This document shows positions 47,425-58,028 of a stretch of DNA of 64,000 bases, one piece after another. The number at the start of each line of letters is the position of its first letter. Position 1 is the first letter of the stretch. This stretch comes from Cryptomeria japonica. Its lineage: Eukaryota; Streptophyta; Pinopsida; Cupressales; Cupressaceae. Both the position numbers and the translations under genes were made by a program. The notes under the pieces are model-generated. The model was not told where the DNA came from. It was given only the letters and a program-made list of their open reading frames with translations, and did not search any database. The stretch is from NCBI RefSeq assembly GCF_030272615.1, contig NC_081410.1, forward strand, positions 139,726,849 through 139,790,848, in the 5' to 3' direction.

Positions 47425-48301
47425 TGTTGAAAATTGACACTCATTGGATTCATATGTTGCCATTGATGGCAACAAGATTCTGTAGAAGGCATATACCAAC
47501 AGATACCAGAACAAGCACCGACACTGACGTCTTACACTTCAGTGAAGCCGACATAAGTCTGAGATCTAGAAAGGTTTTATTTGTAAAATCATTTTGTAAT
47601 TATTGTATAGAGTCGACATTGAATATCTTTTTTAATGTGTTGTAAGCCGACATAAGGCATATTGTTTGTAAAGGGTATATAAGTCAGTTTATTAGGTTAT
47701 TTTGATATAAGAGAATGTAGATAACGAATGTGGAGAAGAAAAGTGATGCGAAGGATATGTATGTAGATCATTTGTATGCGAAAGTAATATCATGCAATGG
47801 TCAGTAGACAGTTTGTAAATCTTTCTTAGAGTAAAGCAGATACCGACAAAAGGGTTTAGGGTTTGTGAACCGGTACAGAATAGAGCTATAATCAGAACTC
47901 TTTTTGGCATTGTAGATGCATTTTGTGAGTTCACCATTATTGGTTTATCTCAACAGAAGCTTGTAGTCAGTGAGACTCTTTTGTGTTGAGCAGTATGCTC
48001 TAGGCAGTGTGCCTTCCTGCATGTGCAAGCCCCCATGCTATGAAATATCTTTCATATGGCCAGTGAATTGATATTGAGGGTCACAAATCCCACCATGGTT
48101 TTTCCTCTTTGAGGTTTCCACATATAAAATTCAGTGTGTTATGGTATTCATTCATGTGGCTGGTTTATTTACTTCATGTTATATGTTTCTTCATTTACTG
48201 ATTTACATGTGTATGTTATAATAAGGTAAAATCTTATATCACCGACAAAAAAATGATTCACCCCGCCCTCTTAGTGTTCTTGGATTCCTTCTATTCCAAC
48301 A
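47425..48301 (+). repeat. N5 5' LTR
   Basis: 877 bp. The TATA box TATATAAG at 47676-47683 is conserved in the 3' LTR (53763-53770). CATTGATGGCAAC at 47461-47473 is the partner of the pre-purine-tract arm. The end resembles that of N2 (CACCCCGCCCTCTTAGTGTT). Confidence 0.9.
47676..47683 (+). promoter_or_regulatory. TATA box in N5 5' LTR
   Basis: TATATAAG in a GC-richer context (AAAGGG before, TCAG after), about 250 bases into the LTR. Identical in the 3' LTR. Role as the promoter of the element is inferred. Confidence 0.55.
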
Positions 48302-48303
48302 AT

Positions 48304-48315
48304 TGGTATCAGATC
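48304..48315 (+). other. N5 primer-binding site (initiator Met tRNA type)
   Basis: TGGTATCAGATC, one base off TGGTATCAGAGC, two bases after the LTR as in N2 and N6. Confidence 0.85.
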
Positions 48316-48375
48316 CTAGTGCCTCAGAGGAAGTTTAGTAGTTTGAGGAAGATCTTGAAACCAGAATCATTGAAT

Positions 48376-49380
48376 ATGGATATGGAGAAGCAACTTGAGA
48401 TGACACTTGAGGATTATGATGTTGAAAGGTTGAAGAACTTAAAGTAGCAAGATGAATTGAATTCTGCTAATGAATTCATTCTTGTTCTGCAAGAAAGCTT
48501 ATCATCTACTCGATCTAGGAAGAAGGAACTTTTGCAAAACCAAGATGATGAAGAGAAAAATGAACTTAAGGAACAATGTCAGAAGTTGAGTCAACAAAAC
48601 ATGCTCATGAAGAATGAAATGCAAGACCTGACTATGAGGATGTCAAAAGAAATTGAGGACAGAAAGAAGAAGGAAGAAAATCTTATTATATCTCTGAAGA
48701 ACATTTGAAGAATGTGGCAGATTGGCTCATGAGAATGATATGTTGAGAAGTGATTTGGTACAATCCCAGAATAATGAACAAGAGCTTGAAAGACAAATAA
48801 TGACTCTGAGAAATGATTTGACTACTGCAAGTGATTATAAAGAAAAATTCAAGATTAGTGTTGCACAATTGGATGATTTATTGAAAAGACAAAGGCAAAA
48901 TGAAGATTCTAGAGGACTTGGATTTGAACAAGGTGAAAGATCTGATACTGCAAATAAAGATCAGACAACTGGTATGTAGAACTCATCAGACCAGAGGAAA
49001 CTGGTAAGGCAATATAATGCTTACAAATTCAATGGTAGATGCTTTGTTTGTAATAAATTTGGCCATATGGCTAGACAATGTAGAAATAGAGAAAATCAAA
49101 ACTAGAATTCAGTTCTCAGTCAATGCACAAATTGTAAGAAATATGGTCATAAGTCAGAAGATTGCAGAATGAATGTTAAGTGTCATGCATGTGGAAAGTT
49201 TGGACATTTGGCTAACTAATGCAGATCAAGGAATGACACAGGATATAGGAAAGCAATTCAAAAGAACAATATTACATGTTATGCATGCGACAAAATAGGT
49301 CATATTACTAAGTACTTGCAGAAGCAAGACTAAACCGGTCAGCAATGACAGAGAAACTAAGAAAGGGAAGTAGAAGGTAG
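48376..49380 (+). pseudogene. N5 gag-like protein, coiled coil plus four CCHC knuckles (decayed)
   Basis: From Met 48376 (MDMEKQLEMTLEDYD) a Glu/Lys/Gln-rich coiled coil runs to about 48950 with a stop near 48446 and a frameshift near 48707. Four knuckles follow between 49020 and 49325: CFVCNKFGHMARQC, CTNCKKYGHKSEDC, CHACGKFGHLAN (stop before the last Cys) and CYACDKIGHITKY (a one-base insertion removes the last Cys). Every damaged knuckle in N5 or N2 is intact in the other element except where noted, so the ancestor had four. Role in RNA packaging is inferred. Confidence 0.78.
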
Positions 49381-50517
49381 ATGAATTACATCAAGATCAC
49401 ACCAAGAGATGGGTTAGAAAGTTTGAAGACCCAAGTGGAGATGCAACTGCACCAGTAACTCCACCAGTAGAATAGAGCATTCCTGCATCGACAGGAAATT
49501 CAATCAGTAACTGAGGCAGATGCTGTAGGGGTTGGCAAATTCATTTCAAATCTTGCATATTCCTTGGAAGAGATCTGGAAAGAGATCCAGAGAGTGGTAT
49601 TGAGCATTGATGGAGGTTTATTCGGCATAAAACTGTGAAACCAACATCTGGTAGGGCACACTGCTAAGCATTTATGATAATGGAGAATTAGGGTTTACTT
49701 GCTGATAAAAAAGGAAAATTGACTCATTTTCACTCACCTAGCACTTGAGCAAACCAGAGTGAAGCAAAGATGAATCATAGGCGATCAAAAGAAAGCAAAG
49801 GCATTCTAAAGGGATTTCCAACAGTTTTCTAAGAAGTCATCAAGATCTTTCAACCAACAATTGTTATCCAGGTATTTCTTTGAAATGACATCCTGATCAT
49901 CCTCTACTCCTACTTTCATTGCTAATCCCACTGTAGTTGAGGTTAAGGATAGGTTTATACCTATTTTCAAAGAAGTTCCTCAAATAGAAAAGAAGGAAGA
50001 CTCTATTGGTGCATTTTCGAGGGTTCTGGATGGAGTAGTATATGTGGAAGATTTCAGAGCTTATATTCACTGCACCTTGGAGGATTAAGCACTAAGGAAA
50101 TTAAGGGAATGTATCAATCTGTGATATTGGGCAGCTCCAGAAGAATCAAGCTGAAATATCAAATCATTGAAGACCTAGGGTTAACCAGAATCCTGTATAT
50201 ATCAGAATTCGAGGATGAAATGGTTAGATATGTTCTAAGCGGGGTTCATAATAAATTCATCTAGCTAGAATGACCTCATATGATCACCAAAGAAGTAATT
50301 CAGGCTGTCACCAGATTACCCAAAGTTAGGCAGGAACCCGACAAGAAGATCTCCAACACTGAGATGGAAAAGCTCAGCCCATGATGGAAGGTCAATGAGG
50401 ATAAACACCATTAAGGACTCAGATGTAAAATTTTCCAGCATGACCATCGTTTACAAGGTAACACAATCAAATTGATTAAACTATGTTGTCGGTTCCTGTA
50501 TCCATGTTGCATATCAA
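49381..50517 (+). pseudogene. N5 second ORF, N-terminal segment absent from N2 (decayed)
   Basis: Broken frames contain a GVHNKFI block followed by PHMITKEVIQAVTRLPK near 50240-50330, and ISNTEMEKL just after. This leads into the central domain. N2 lacks the whole segment. I recall the ITKE...VTGLP type motif from conifer repeat ORFs but cannot verify it. Confidence 0.5.
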
Positions 50518-51500
50518 ATGATAAAGAATGATGGAAAATATGATTTGTGTGAATGGTTAAGAAGTGAATTGATGATAAATCTTGGAAAAATCAAAGGTGT
50601 TAAGAAAGGGACATTTTGGTATGGTAACCTTATTGTTTATTTGATGCTATATTTCATGAATGAGCTATCAGAATTGGGAAAGAAACGATGGGCTCATGAC
50701 ATTCTTGTAGGTAGGCAGATTAGAGATGCAATTACCGGTCTTCGCAGCAATAGGGATGAAAAGTTATGGAGTTTTTTAAATCTTTCCAAAAGAACATGAG
50801 ACCGAGGGAGAGAATCTCCAAACACATTATGGAGAAATACTCCACTGAAATCTGCTTCATGGTGAAAACAGATGAGACTCTCATGGAAGCAGTGGAACCG
50901 AGAACAATATGGGTTAGTGAAATGGGCTATGAAGTTGATGACATCATTCTGGAACTGTATGCAAAAATTTTGTTTGATGCTCCTTTGGATGATAAGAATG
51001 AACACTTTGGTACTACAGAGGAGAAGGAACTTGAAGTTAAAATTGGTTTCAATAAGAAAAGGAGGGAAAAGAAAATAGATAAAATGTTTGCTTTCGTTCA
51101 GAATGTAATTCATAGGATAGATACAAAACTAGGTTTTGGATCTAAACTGGTAGATCAACTGGCAATGACTGAAGTGAAAAGTGCTCCAGAGGTAAAGAGG
51201 CCAAAAACCTTCATATCTCCTATCACTTCTGACTCTGATATAGAGGAAAATCAACCTCTTGAATTCAGAAGGGTACAGAGGAAGAAATTTTACAAGCCTT
51301 CGGTAGAAGAGAAGAAGATAGAACCAAGGAGGAAGCTAGTAAGAAAGGTCCTCCGGTAGAAGAGAAGAAGATAGAACCAAGGAAGAAGCTAGTAAGAAAG
51401 GTGACAACAACATCCACACCTTCGGGAAGGAAACCTACCCAGAAGAGGAAGCTAGCTCCATCCGCCCCTCAACCCCCGACAAGAAGAAGAAAAAGAGTGA
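50518..51500 (+). pseudogene. N5 central domain of second ORF (uncharacterised)
   Basis: 50518-50799 has YDLCEWLRSEL and KKGTFWYGNLIVYLMLYF; after a frameshift near 50780, 50766-51359 has EPRTIWVSEMGYEVDD and a Lys/Arg-rich tail. A short tandem repeat of about 51 bases (GAAGAGAAGAAGATAGAACC units) begins near 51307 and repeats near 51358. It aligns with N2 6314-7210. Confidence 0.65.
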
Positions 51501-51528
51501 GATAGGTGAAGCAATTGAATCCAGTAAT

Positions 51529-53222
51529 ATGACTTGTGCAAAATTAATAGATAAGGTAACTAAAGATGGAATTTTGAAGAATGTGTCAAATTTTTATGAG
51601 CATTTAGATGACAATGAGCAAAATGAAATGGAAGAAGCTATTTTGTTATATTTAGACATATATAAGAAGGCTTTGGTAGAGATTTTGAAGGAAATTCCTT
51701 TATCTTTGTATAATAAGTTAGATGCAAGGAGATTAGATGCAATCAAGAGGGACAAATGGATTAAATAAGTTGAACTTTTAGGCATTTGTGGTTCTATAAA
51801 TAATGAGGAAATGAAAAGATGTATAGAAGTTGCAAATAGAACAATCATAAGCATAAAACCCTAACAAATAAGCTTGATGATGGGTAGAGTCAATGAAATA
51901 ATAAATGAGACCAGAGAAGGATGGGCTAAATTTTTCCAAAAGAATCCTGATTTCCTTACTTCCCAAGAAGAATTCACTAAGGCAATTGCTCCCACTATTC
52001 TAAACAGATCAAAAGGAAAAGAAAATTTGGGGAACTCAGATCAAATTTTGAATGAACCGGTAGAAAATTCTCAATTAGATAAGTGTGTACAGACTCCACT
52101 GGCAGATAAACCTAAAATTAATGAGAGTGTACAGGCTAAACTGATAGAGACAACATATGTATAGTCTGAGAAAGGTAATATAGATAATGTATAGGATACA
52201 TATAATAATGTGGATAATAATCCAGTGGCAGTGACAGATACTGCACCAAGCGGCGAAGCCACTAGTGCAAAAGAGGACGAGAAAAGGGATACACCGGGAG
52301 GGGATAAGGAAAAGAAAGAAAAGGAAAAGGAGGTTGATAAGAGTAAAGTTGCACAAACATCCAGTACTAAACCGATAGTTGATTCCTCATCAAAACTTTT
52401 GGCAATTGACACTTCTCAAGTTGAGAAGAAACCAATCATAGAGATGAGTCCCATAGAGCTAATGATGATGGCTGCTCAAAAATTAATGAAGGAGGGATCT
52501 GCAAACAAGGGGATAATAGATCAATCAATAACCGTTTTGCATAGATTGATTCCAGAATATGTATGATTGAAAATGAAGCAAGCCCTTCCGGCAAGCTTAA
52601 GGCATTGACAGAGCACATCTCTAAAAACTTTCAATCATTACAGCAAATTTCCAATCAGCAAGCACTTGAAAGATTTACTTTGGTTAAGAAAGTCGCTTTT
52701 GACCAAATTATTGAGATAGAAAAGAGGAAGATTGAAGAGAAATTTATAATTATTGAAAATTCTTTGAAATAGTGTACTAATATTTATAGGGTTTATTGTA
52801 ATATAGAGATTCTTATAGAAAATGTAGATAAGAGGATAAAGGAGTTACAAGAAAAGATTGCTAATATTGCTAATTCTTTTGATGGACTAACTTCACTTAC
52901 AACATTTATTGATGGACAAATTTTGACTTTGGAGAACCAAATTTTTTCTTTTGAAAAGGAAAGAGATAAGATCATTCGGAGAGCCAGAAGTCTCAAAGGT
53001 TTGGTGAATCCAAGATTAGATTCACTTGGTGTATATAAGAGGGAATGCATGGATATGCTTGGGAAGCCCACATCGACAGAAGTCACTAAGAAAGAATCAC
53101 TTGCACATTTACTAAGTGGACTTGTATCCATATCCAAAACATTCAAAACCGGCTGGGATACTTATATACATTTACTAGAGAAAGCTTATCCAAAAATATT
53201 GAAATTGGTCAAGCTCCAGTAA
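51529..53222 (+). pseudogene. N5 C-terminal part of second ORF (uncharacterised, coiled coil)
   Basis: 51529-52566 is one frame with stops near 51766, 51862 and 52162; after a frameshift near 52563 a second frame runs to 53222 with one stop near 52770. Conserved with N2: DGILKNVSNFY, KEIPLSLYNKLDA, MMGRVNEI, then a variable Lys/Glu/Ser linker, then FEKERDKIIRRARSLKGL with NPRLDSL. No enzyme motif. It ends about 295 bases before the 3' LTR. Confidence 0.68.
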
Positions 53223-53286
53223 GTAATCTATAATTATTCATTATTTTGCACAGATTCCTAACAATTCTTTCAATTCTTTCACCAAT

Positions 53287-53515
53287 CTTTGGCATTGATG
53301 CCAAAGGGGGAGTATATGTATGTGAAAAATGAAATGAAAAGGAAAGTATGTATATAATCATAGGGGGAGGATATTAGATAGAGAGTATATGAATCAAAGG
53401 AGGAGATAAATGCAATCATGGTCAATCAGCTAAGGGGGAGCATGTTTTAGTTTTAGTTGAACCAACAGGGAATCTATTTTTCACATGAGTGTTGCCATCA
53501 ATGCCAAAGGGGGAG
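53287..53515 (+). other. N5 purine-tract array and stem-loop before 3' LTR
   Basis: A perfect 8-bp stem with TTGA loop (CTTTGGCA/TGCCAAAG, near 53289-53308) runs into AAAGGGGGAG. Further tracts lie near 53361 (AGGGGGAGG), 53397 (AAAGGAGGAG) and 53431 (AAGGGGGAGC), then the terminal AAAGGGGGAGA at 53505-53515. Same order as N2. Confidence 0.65.
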
Positions 53516-53517
53516 AT

Positions 53518-54384
53518 TGTTAGTAATTGACACTCATTGGATTCATATGTTGTCAATGATGGCAACAAGATTCTGTAGAAGGCATATACCGACAGATACT
53601 GACGCCGGCACCGACATCCTACACTTCAGTGAAGCCGACATCAATCTGGGATCTAGAAAGGTTTTATTTGTAAAATTATTTTGTAATTATTGTATGGAGC
53701 CAACATTGAATATCTTTTGTAACATGTTGTAAGCCAACATAAGGCATATTGTTTGTAAAGGGTATATAAGTCAGTTTATTAGGTCATTTTGATGTAAGAG
53801 AATGTAGATAATGAATGTGGAGAAGAAAAGTGATGCGAAGGATATGTATGTAGATCACTTGTATACAAAAGTAATATCATGCAATGGTTAGTAGACAGTT
53901 TGTAAAGCTTTCTTACAGTAAAGGAGATATCGACAAAAGGGTTTAGGGTTTATGAACTGGTACAGAACAGAGCTATAACTAGAACTCTTTTTGGCATTAC
54001 AGATGCATTTTGTGAGTTCACCATTATTGTTTTATCTCAGCAGAAGCTTGTAGTCAGTGAGACTCTTCTATGTTGAGCAGTGTGCCTTCCTACATGTGCA
54101 AGCCTCCATGCTATGTAATATCTTTCATATGGCCAGTGAATTGATATTGTGGGTCACAAATCCTATCGTGGTTTTTCCTCTTTCAGGTTTTCCATGTATA
54201 AAATTCAGTGTGTTATGGTGTTCATGCATATGGCTGGTTTATTTACTCCATGTTATATGTTTCTTTATTTACCGATTTACATGTGTATGTTATAATAAGG
54301 TAAAATCTTATATCACCGACAGAAAACTGATTCACCCCCCCCCCCCCCGCCTTTCAGTGTTCTTGGATTCCTTCTATTCCAACA
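53518..54384 (+). repeat. N5 3' LTR
   Basis: 867 bp, aligned with 47425-48301. It carries a C-run expansion (about 13 C near 54337-54349) where the 5' LTR has CACCCCGCCC. Confidence 0.9.
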
Positions 54385-54589
54385 ATTTTGATTTTTTAAT
54401 ATAATCACATATGTTGTATGAAATGGCATGAACATGACAAAACCCTAACACACACACATGCTTGCAAATGAACAATGTAATGATGCTCCACAATTGATGA
54501 ATGAAGAATATACAACCTTGAAGACCTCTAGAAATAGATGATGATGAATACTTCCATTCTTGAATGCTTGATTACTTGACTATAATTCT

Positions 54590-56013
54590 CCCAATACTTG
54601 TCTTATAGCCCTTGTATGCGAGAATTAGTTAATCAGTATATCGAAATTGAAACTAGACACTAACATACCAATGAAACTTTTGAATATAAAGACTAACTAA
54701 GATTAAACTGATTTAAACAAGTTAGTCCCCCAAGATGTGTCTCATTGTTCTCTATCTCATAGGATTCCTCAAGTCAATGGTTGCTCTCAGATCATTGAGA
54801 AACTGACTTTTGGAATGACAACTCCAAGAATGAGTGATAGTGGATGATAATGATCTATATGCAATGCATTCTAAACCTATATGGATTATTATGAGCTTGC
54901 TAAGATATGATATTATGCTATGATAAAGAACTAACAAGGTATGCTAACATGATTCATGATAAAAATGCTATGTTAAGATTCTCCTAATAATGAAAATGCT
55001 AATTATCAAAGAGAGGCAAAAATGCTTGATAAAATTAGACTATAATGTAGATGCATGAAAACTTGGATATTTAAAATGAAGGAAATGAGGCTTATTTATA
55101 GAAGAAATGAGCAATTGGATGGTTAAGATTGAGTAATCTTAATAAGGGCTAGAATTGAATGATCTTCAGTCCATGTTTACAATTTTCATCAATGAAATGG
55201 TGACAATTGTCAACATGAGATGGCTTGAGAGGAGAGAGAAGAGGCATTAAATGCTTGAGAAGACATGGTGGTCACCCTAGGGGTTAAGGTTAGGCTTGAG
55301 TTAGTGGACAATCTTTTTGTCTAAAGGATGAACTCTTGTGCATGGGTTAAAGAGATAACCATGGTCAAAGCAATGAATGCTTGAAGAGACCCATGGGTTA
55401 GATAAGGGTTAAGTTAGATAGAAGGTCTCTAACCAAGGGTCAAGTTTGAGTTAACCATTAATGGTTATTGAAGACTTTGGAGGTTAGCTTGGTGAAGACA
55501 TAAAGCCTTTAATGGTTTATGATGACTTTGAGGGTGTTTGAGAAGTGATCTTCTCATAAGGAATGTGCAAATGCTTAAGGGGGGGGGGGAGGATTATGCT
55601 AATTAGGATGGTTTAGAAGATAATTAGTCATGCAAATGGATTTGTTAGGAGAATGCAAGTGGGAGGATATTTTTGGATTTAATTTGAAATAAAATGATTT
55701 ATTCAAAAAGGTGGATTACAACTTGCATTGGAAGGATATTTAAATAAATATAATTTATTGAAATAGGACAAAGACTTTAATTAAATGTAAATTTAATTAA
55801 AATAGGAAATGGGGATTTAATTAAATAAAAATGATCTATTTAATTCAAGGTTAGAATGTGGTTAATTGGATTAAATTAAATAATTTATTTAGTCAATAGA
55901 AGAATGTGGGGAGATTAATTAAATACAATTTAATTAATTGAGGAATTGATTTAATGGATTAAATAAACATTAAATATTTATTTAATCAGATGGTCATATT
56001 TATACGTCTACAA
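54590..56013 (-). mobile_element. N8: candidate minus-strand solo LTR inside N4
   Basis: N4 homology is interrupted from about 54590 to 56013. Read on the minus strand the insert starts TGTAGACGTATAAATATG, similar to the N1 LTR start TGTAGACACC. It has a TTTAATTAA-rich first part and a TATA-like TATAAATA (55093-55100) followed by AGCCTCATTTCC, as N1 LTRs have CTATAAAT then AGTCTCATTTCC. The left end is uncertain and I could not define a TSD. Confidence 0.42.
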
Positions 56014-56187
56014 CCCTTATGCCCAAATGAGAGGGGAAGACCTCCTTATATACTTGCCCATTGTCAAACATATTAATTTTCTAACATAGGCCGACATGAG
56101 AAAAGATTTCTTTCTCAAATTTGAGATAGGGCCAAGGGTTTAAATTAGGGCCCAATTGAGGAGGACCATGTTGTGACACCATGGTCC

Positions 56188-58028
56188 TGTTAGACACAAT
56201 GCACCACTAACAGGGGGGTGAATTAGTGGTTCTCAATCTTTTCCCTTTAACTATCCTATATGTGTATACCGGTTATCAGATCTAACTCAATGTAGGCTTA
56301 CTAGTTAGTGGGGAGACTAATCACAAGTGCACTCACACAAAAAAGGACATCACATAACACCAACATATATAAGGAAAACCCAAGATGGGAAAAACCTTGG
56401 TGATAAATGTTGTTGGAGACTACTACTCTAATCTAGCCTCACAATGAATCTATGATTACAGAGTTTAGGGCACCAACCCAAGGAGCACCAACCCTTCATT
56501 TTAGGGCACAAACCTAAGGAGAACCAACCCTTGATTTAGGGAACCAACCCAAGGAGCACCAACCCTTGATTTTAGGGCACCAACCCCTAATTTAGGGCAC
56601 TAAATCAAGGAGCTACAACCCCTGCACCGAGCTACAAATCAGTGAAAACAAAACATAATCATTTACAAATTAATAGCCTTGTTACAAAAGGATTTTGTAA
56701 CACTTCTTCAAATCTCTTTGTTGGATCTCTTGTCAAGTTCACCGCCAATTATCTCTCTGTCATTTCTCTCTAGAGGTTGCCCCTTCTCTCAACTGCTCTG
56801 CTTCTCTCCACCTATACAATCTTTTGTCGATTCGTTGCTTGCCTACTTTACACTCTTCTGCAAATCTTCACTGTCAGTTTTGTCCCCACCGGTTACCTCA
56901 CTGTTGCTGGTTGAACTCTTCAACTTTGGAATCTTCTCACACTCAGTCTCTTTCTTTTGGTACTTGTTGAGTACTTGACTGATCTTCTCTCAAATGCAAC
57001 AACCCTCTCTCATTCAGCAACCTGCCAGTTTCTTTAACCTCACCAGTTAAGCCTTTGCCAAAACCTATTACCAGTTGTCTCCCTGCTGCTCAATCTCTAT
57101 GATCCTTTGCAGATATCACACTTCATCTTCTTCTTTTTTTCGGCCTTGTGCATCACTTAGAAACATCTCTCTCTCTCTGAGGCATCATCAAATATGTCTT
57201 TGGCCCGCATATTTTTATTTAGACTTTCCTGCAAAGAGTAACATTCAAACTTGGTGCCATAGGGTTTCTTCCATTGATCACGAGGCAAATTGAATCCAAT
57301 TAGATCTCATTCAACTTGAGCTCTAAGATAACTAACTACATATCACCAGCATTAACATGCCTTCCACTACACATTTGGCATGTTTAGCATTCATGGACAG
57401 TCAATTGGTGAGACATAAGATCAATCACCATAAATGGTTCTGCAGATTTCATCACCAACCTCATCCTACACCTAGACACTTTGCATCGATCGATGCATCC
57501 TATCGATCACCTCTGTTTGACCTTCCTCAAGATGCACACCTCTACAATGCCTCCCATGATTTTTGAGGTCTACAATTAATGTTGACCAACTCTGTAATAA
57601 CTTGGTCCATGCACACTCCATCTATCGCTGCATGCATGTATGCCACCTTGACTCCACGTGGCACCTTTGTTGACATCCACCTTAGCTTGGACCTCTGTGT
57701 TGGTTCAGACAGGATCACCAACCAAACACTCAATCAGTCCTTATTTTCTGCCAGTTCACTAACCCTTCCAGTATCTCACTCTTTACTGATTACCCTTCAT
57801 GTTTGCACTTTGTTGATCTATCAGTGGAACCCCTTAACCGGTCACCAGACATATCTATCCATAGCATGCACATTCTCATCAAGTAGGAGCACAACACTTA
57901 GCCTCTTTTCTTCCTTACCAGTTAGCCTCTTTGCTTCCTTACCGATTCTCATGCTTATCGGTACCCATCCCGATGACACCATGTCATCAACCTTCAACTG
58001 ATTCCATCTAAGACATTTGCACACTGGT
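56188..58028 (-). mobile_element. N7: copia-like LTR, minus strand, interrupted by N6
   Basis: It starts TGTTAGACACAATGC right after ATGGTCC of N4. AACAGGGGGGTGAATTAGTG near the start and GATGGGAAAAACCTTGG near 56382 are, on the minus strand, the same LTR-end landmarks seen in N2, N5 and N6 LTRs, so it is the 3' end of a minus-strand LTR. It has no internal primer site or purine tract before N6 begins at 58029, so the LTR is at least 1.8 kb and continues beyond N6. The frames here are low-complexity and not supported as genes. Confidence 0.65.
56465..56626. repeat. Degenerate short tandem repeat in N7 LTR
   Basis: About five units of 25-40 bases built on TTAGGGCACCAACCC and AAGGAGCACCAACCC. 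Confidence 0.65.

Larger units (their letters stand above)
47425..54384 (+). mobile_element. N5: pol-less LTR retrotransposon related to N2
   Basis: LTRs 47425-48301 and 53518-54384 (about 870 bp, TGTTGA or TGTTAG to CCAACA) flank a 5.2-kb interior. A Met-initiator-type primer site follows the 5' LTR and AAAGGGGGAGATTG abuts the 3' LTR. The flanks GCTTT and ATTTT are a TSD with two transitions, and removing N5 restores an N3-type LTR sequence, which confirms the borders. The interior encodes the same protein series as N2 with more decay and one extra segment. No Pol motif is seen. Confidence 0.9.
46831..56187 (-). mobile_element. N4: old N3-related LTR, split by N5 and N8
   Basis: 46831-47424 starts TGTAATGTGG and aligns at low identity with N3 LTRs, including the landmarks ACCTTGAATGAAATATTGCA and CAATGAATGATGATAATGCT. 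It resumes after N5 at 54385 with TAATATAATCACATATGTTG, just as N3 LTRs continue, and again near 56014 with a TAGGCCGAC landmark. It stops at ATGGTCC (56187), where N3 LTRs would continue, because N7 begins there. Only about 1.1 kb of N4 itself is in the window. It may be a solo LTR or one end of an element. Confidence 0.68.

Noticed and set aside
56679-58001. Several + strand Ser/Leu-rich ORFs in the N7 LTR
   Set aside because: They lie inside a minus-strand LTR, have no motifs and read from pyrimidine-rich DNA.
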